DNA of 64,000 nucleotides. Origin: GCA-2697345 sp002697345. GTDB taxonomy: Bacteria; Pseudomonadota; Alphaproteobacteria; Rhodobacterales; Rhodobacteraceae. The notes beneath the pieces are model-generated. The model was not told where the DNA came from. It did not search any database and saw only the letters and a program-made list of their open reading frames with translations. The stretch lies in NCBI GenBank assembly GCA_943787605.1, contig CALSNB010000001.1:1364001-1428000 (forward strand), in the 5' to 3' direction. A program made the position numbers and the translations under genes. Positions 63,896 to 64,000 of the stretch are shown here, one piece after another. The first letter of the stretch is position 1. Each line of letters starts with the position of its first letter.

Positions 63896-64000
63896 CTGTC
63901 TCAAAATTTAAAAGTCACCAAGCCGAAAGTGACCCAAAAGCGCGTGAAGGCTACAAAAAGTATTAGTGAAAAGCTACTTAAATTAATCACCACAACTCTT
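63896..64000 (+). CDS. Start of an unidentified Lys-rich protein (partial)
   Basis: An open frame of 35 codons runs to the window edge from a CTG at 63896, with AAGGA seven bases upstream. It reads SQNLKVTKPKVTQKRVKA and then SISEKLLKLITTTL, a basic tail leading into a helix. GTG codons at 63929 and later are alternative starts. A competing TTG frame at 63889 stops after 25 codons. The preceding promoter and palindrome support a real gene. The helix could open a winged-helix regulator, but too little is present to name it. Confidence 0.4.
   Translation, partial: MSQNLKVTKPKVTQKRVKATKSISEKLLKLITTTL

Noticed and set aside
1..64000. Search by eye for tRNA and rRNA genes, CRISPR arrays, insertion sequences and prophage.
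   Set aside because: No T-loop-like GTTCRANNC cloverleaf in the gaps, no regularly spaced repeats, and no transposase, integrase or phage genes were seen.

Overview
The window is a compact, AT-rich stretch of bacterial chromosome with almost no spare DNA. Gene order and gene content point to an alphaproteobacterium of the order Rhodobacterales. The markers are amgK-murU-addB-addA-trxA, petP-petR next to a histone-deacetylase-like gene, xseB, ispA and dxs, leuC-leuD-leuB, asd beside a beta-carbonic anhydrase, hemA of the ALA-synthase type, and an imuB preceded by a GTTC-N7-GTTC LexA box. The low GC, short spacers, many 1-14 bp gene overlaps and frequent TTG starts suggest a streamlined marine lineage. 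A low-GC clade such as NAC11-7/HTCC2255 is a guess, not something the sequence proves. I found no rRNA or tRNA genes, insertion sequences, prophage or CRISPR.

Layout. 1-7.5 kb: cell-wall sugar recycling (amgK end, murU), then the AddAB recombination nuclease and thioredoxin. 7.5-12 kb: a GntR regulator, a bifunctional penicillin-binding protein, and the outer-membrane lipid-asymmetry pair mlaA-mlaC. 12-19 kb: RidA, a FemAB-like protein, a Prx5 peroxiredoxin, a ferredoxin reductase, rsmD, recQ and yaaA. 19-25 kb: a solitary SOS-controlled imuB, typA, and rnr with a broken 5' end. 25-30.4 kb (minus strand): a thioesterase, a UMF1 transporter, mepA, dapD, a small conserved unknown, and dapE. 30.5-37.5 kb: yggT, a class IV aminotransferase overlapping a sulfotransferase-like P-loop gene, argG, a lipoprotein behind a hexanucleotide repeat, two Nudix genes, hslO, and a frameshifted CCA-adding enzyme. 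37.6-46.9 kb: an ABC exporter, an RNA methyltransferase, the dxs-ispA-xseB-deacetylase-petR-petP block, and ilvE. 47-51.4 kb: DUF2794, NlpC/P60, leucyl aminopeptidase, carbonic anhydrase, asd. 51.5-56.9 kb: an LPS block (msbA, an unknown 244-aa protein, GT25, an LpcC-like GT4) and an ABM-domain protein. 56.9-64 kb: leuBDC, amidase, cytochrome c, hemA, and the start of a further gene behind a strong promoter and palindromic operator.

Functional themes. Envelope and peptidoglycan genes recur: MurU/AmgK, PBP, MepA, DapD/E, MlaA/C, MsbA, glycosyltransferases and NlpC/P60. DNA repair is also well represented (AddAB, RecQ, ImuB, XseB). The rest is mostly core biosynthesis of leucine, lysine/DAP, arginine, isoprenoids and haem.

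Most of the window is ordinary core genome. The observations most worth following up are the aminotransferase/sulfotransferase-like gene pair of unknown function, the two single-base frameshifts in rnr and cca, the orphan imuB with its LexA box, the hexamer repeat in the leader of a surface lipoprotein, the unknown protein inside the LPS block, and the promoter plus operator at the right edge.
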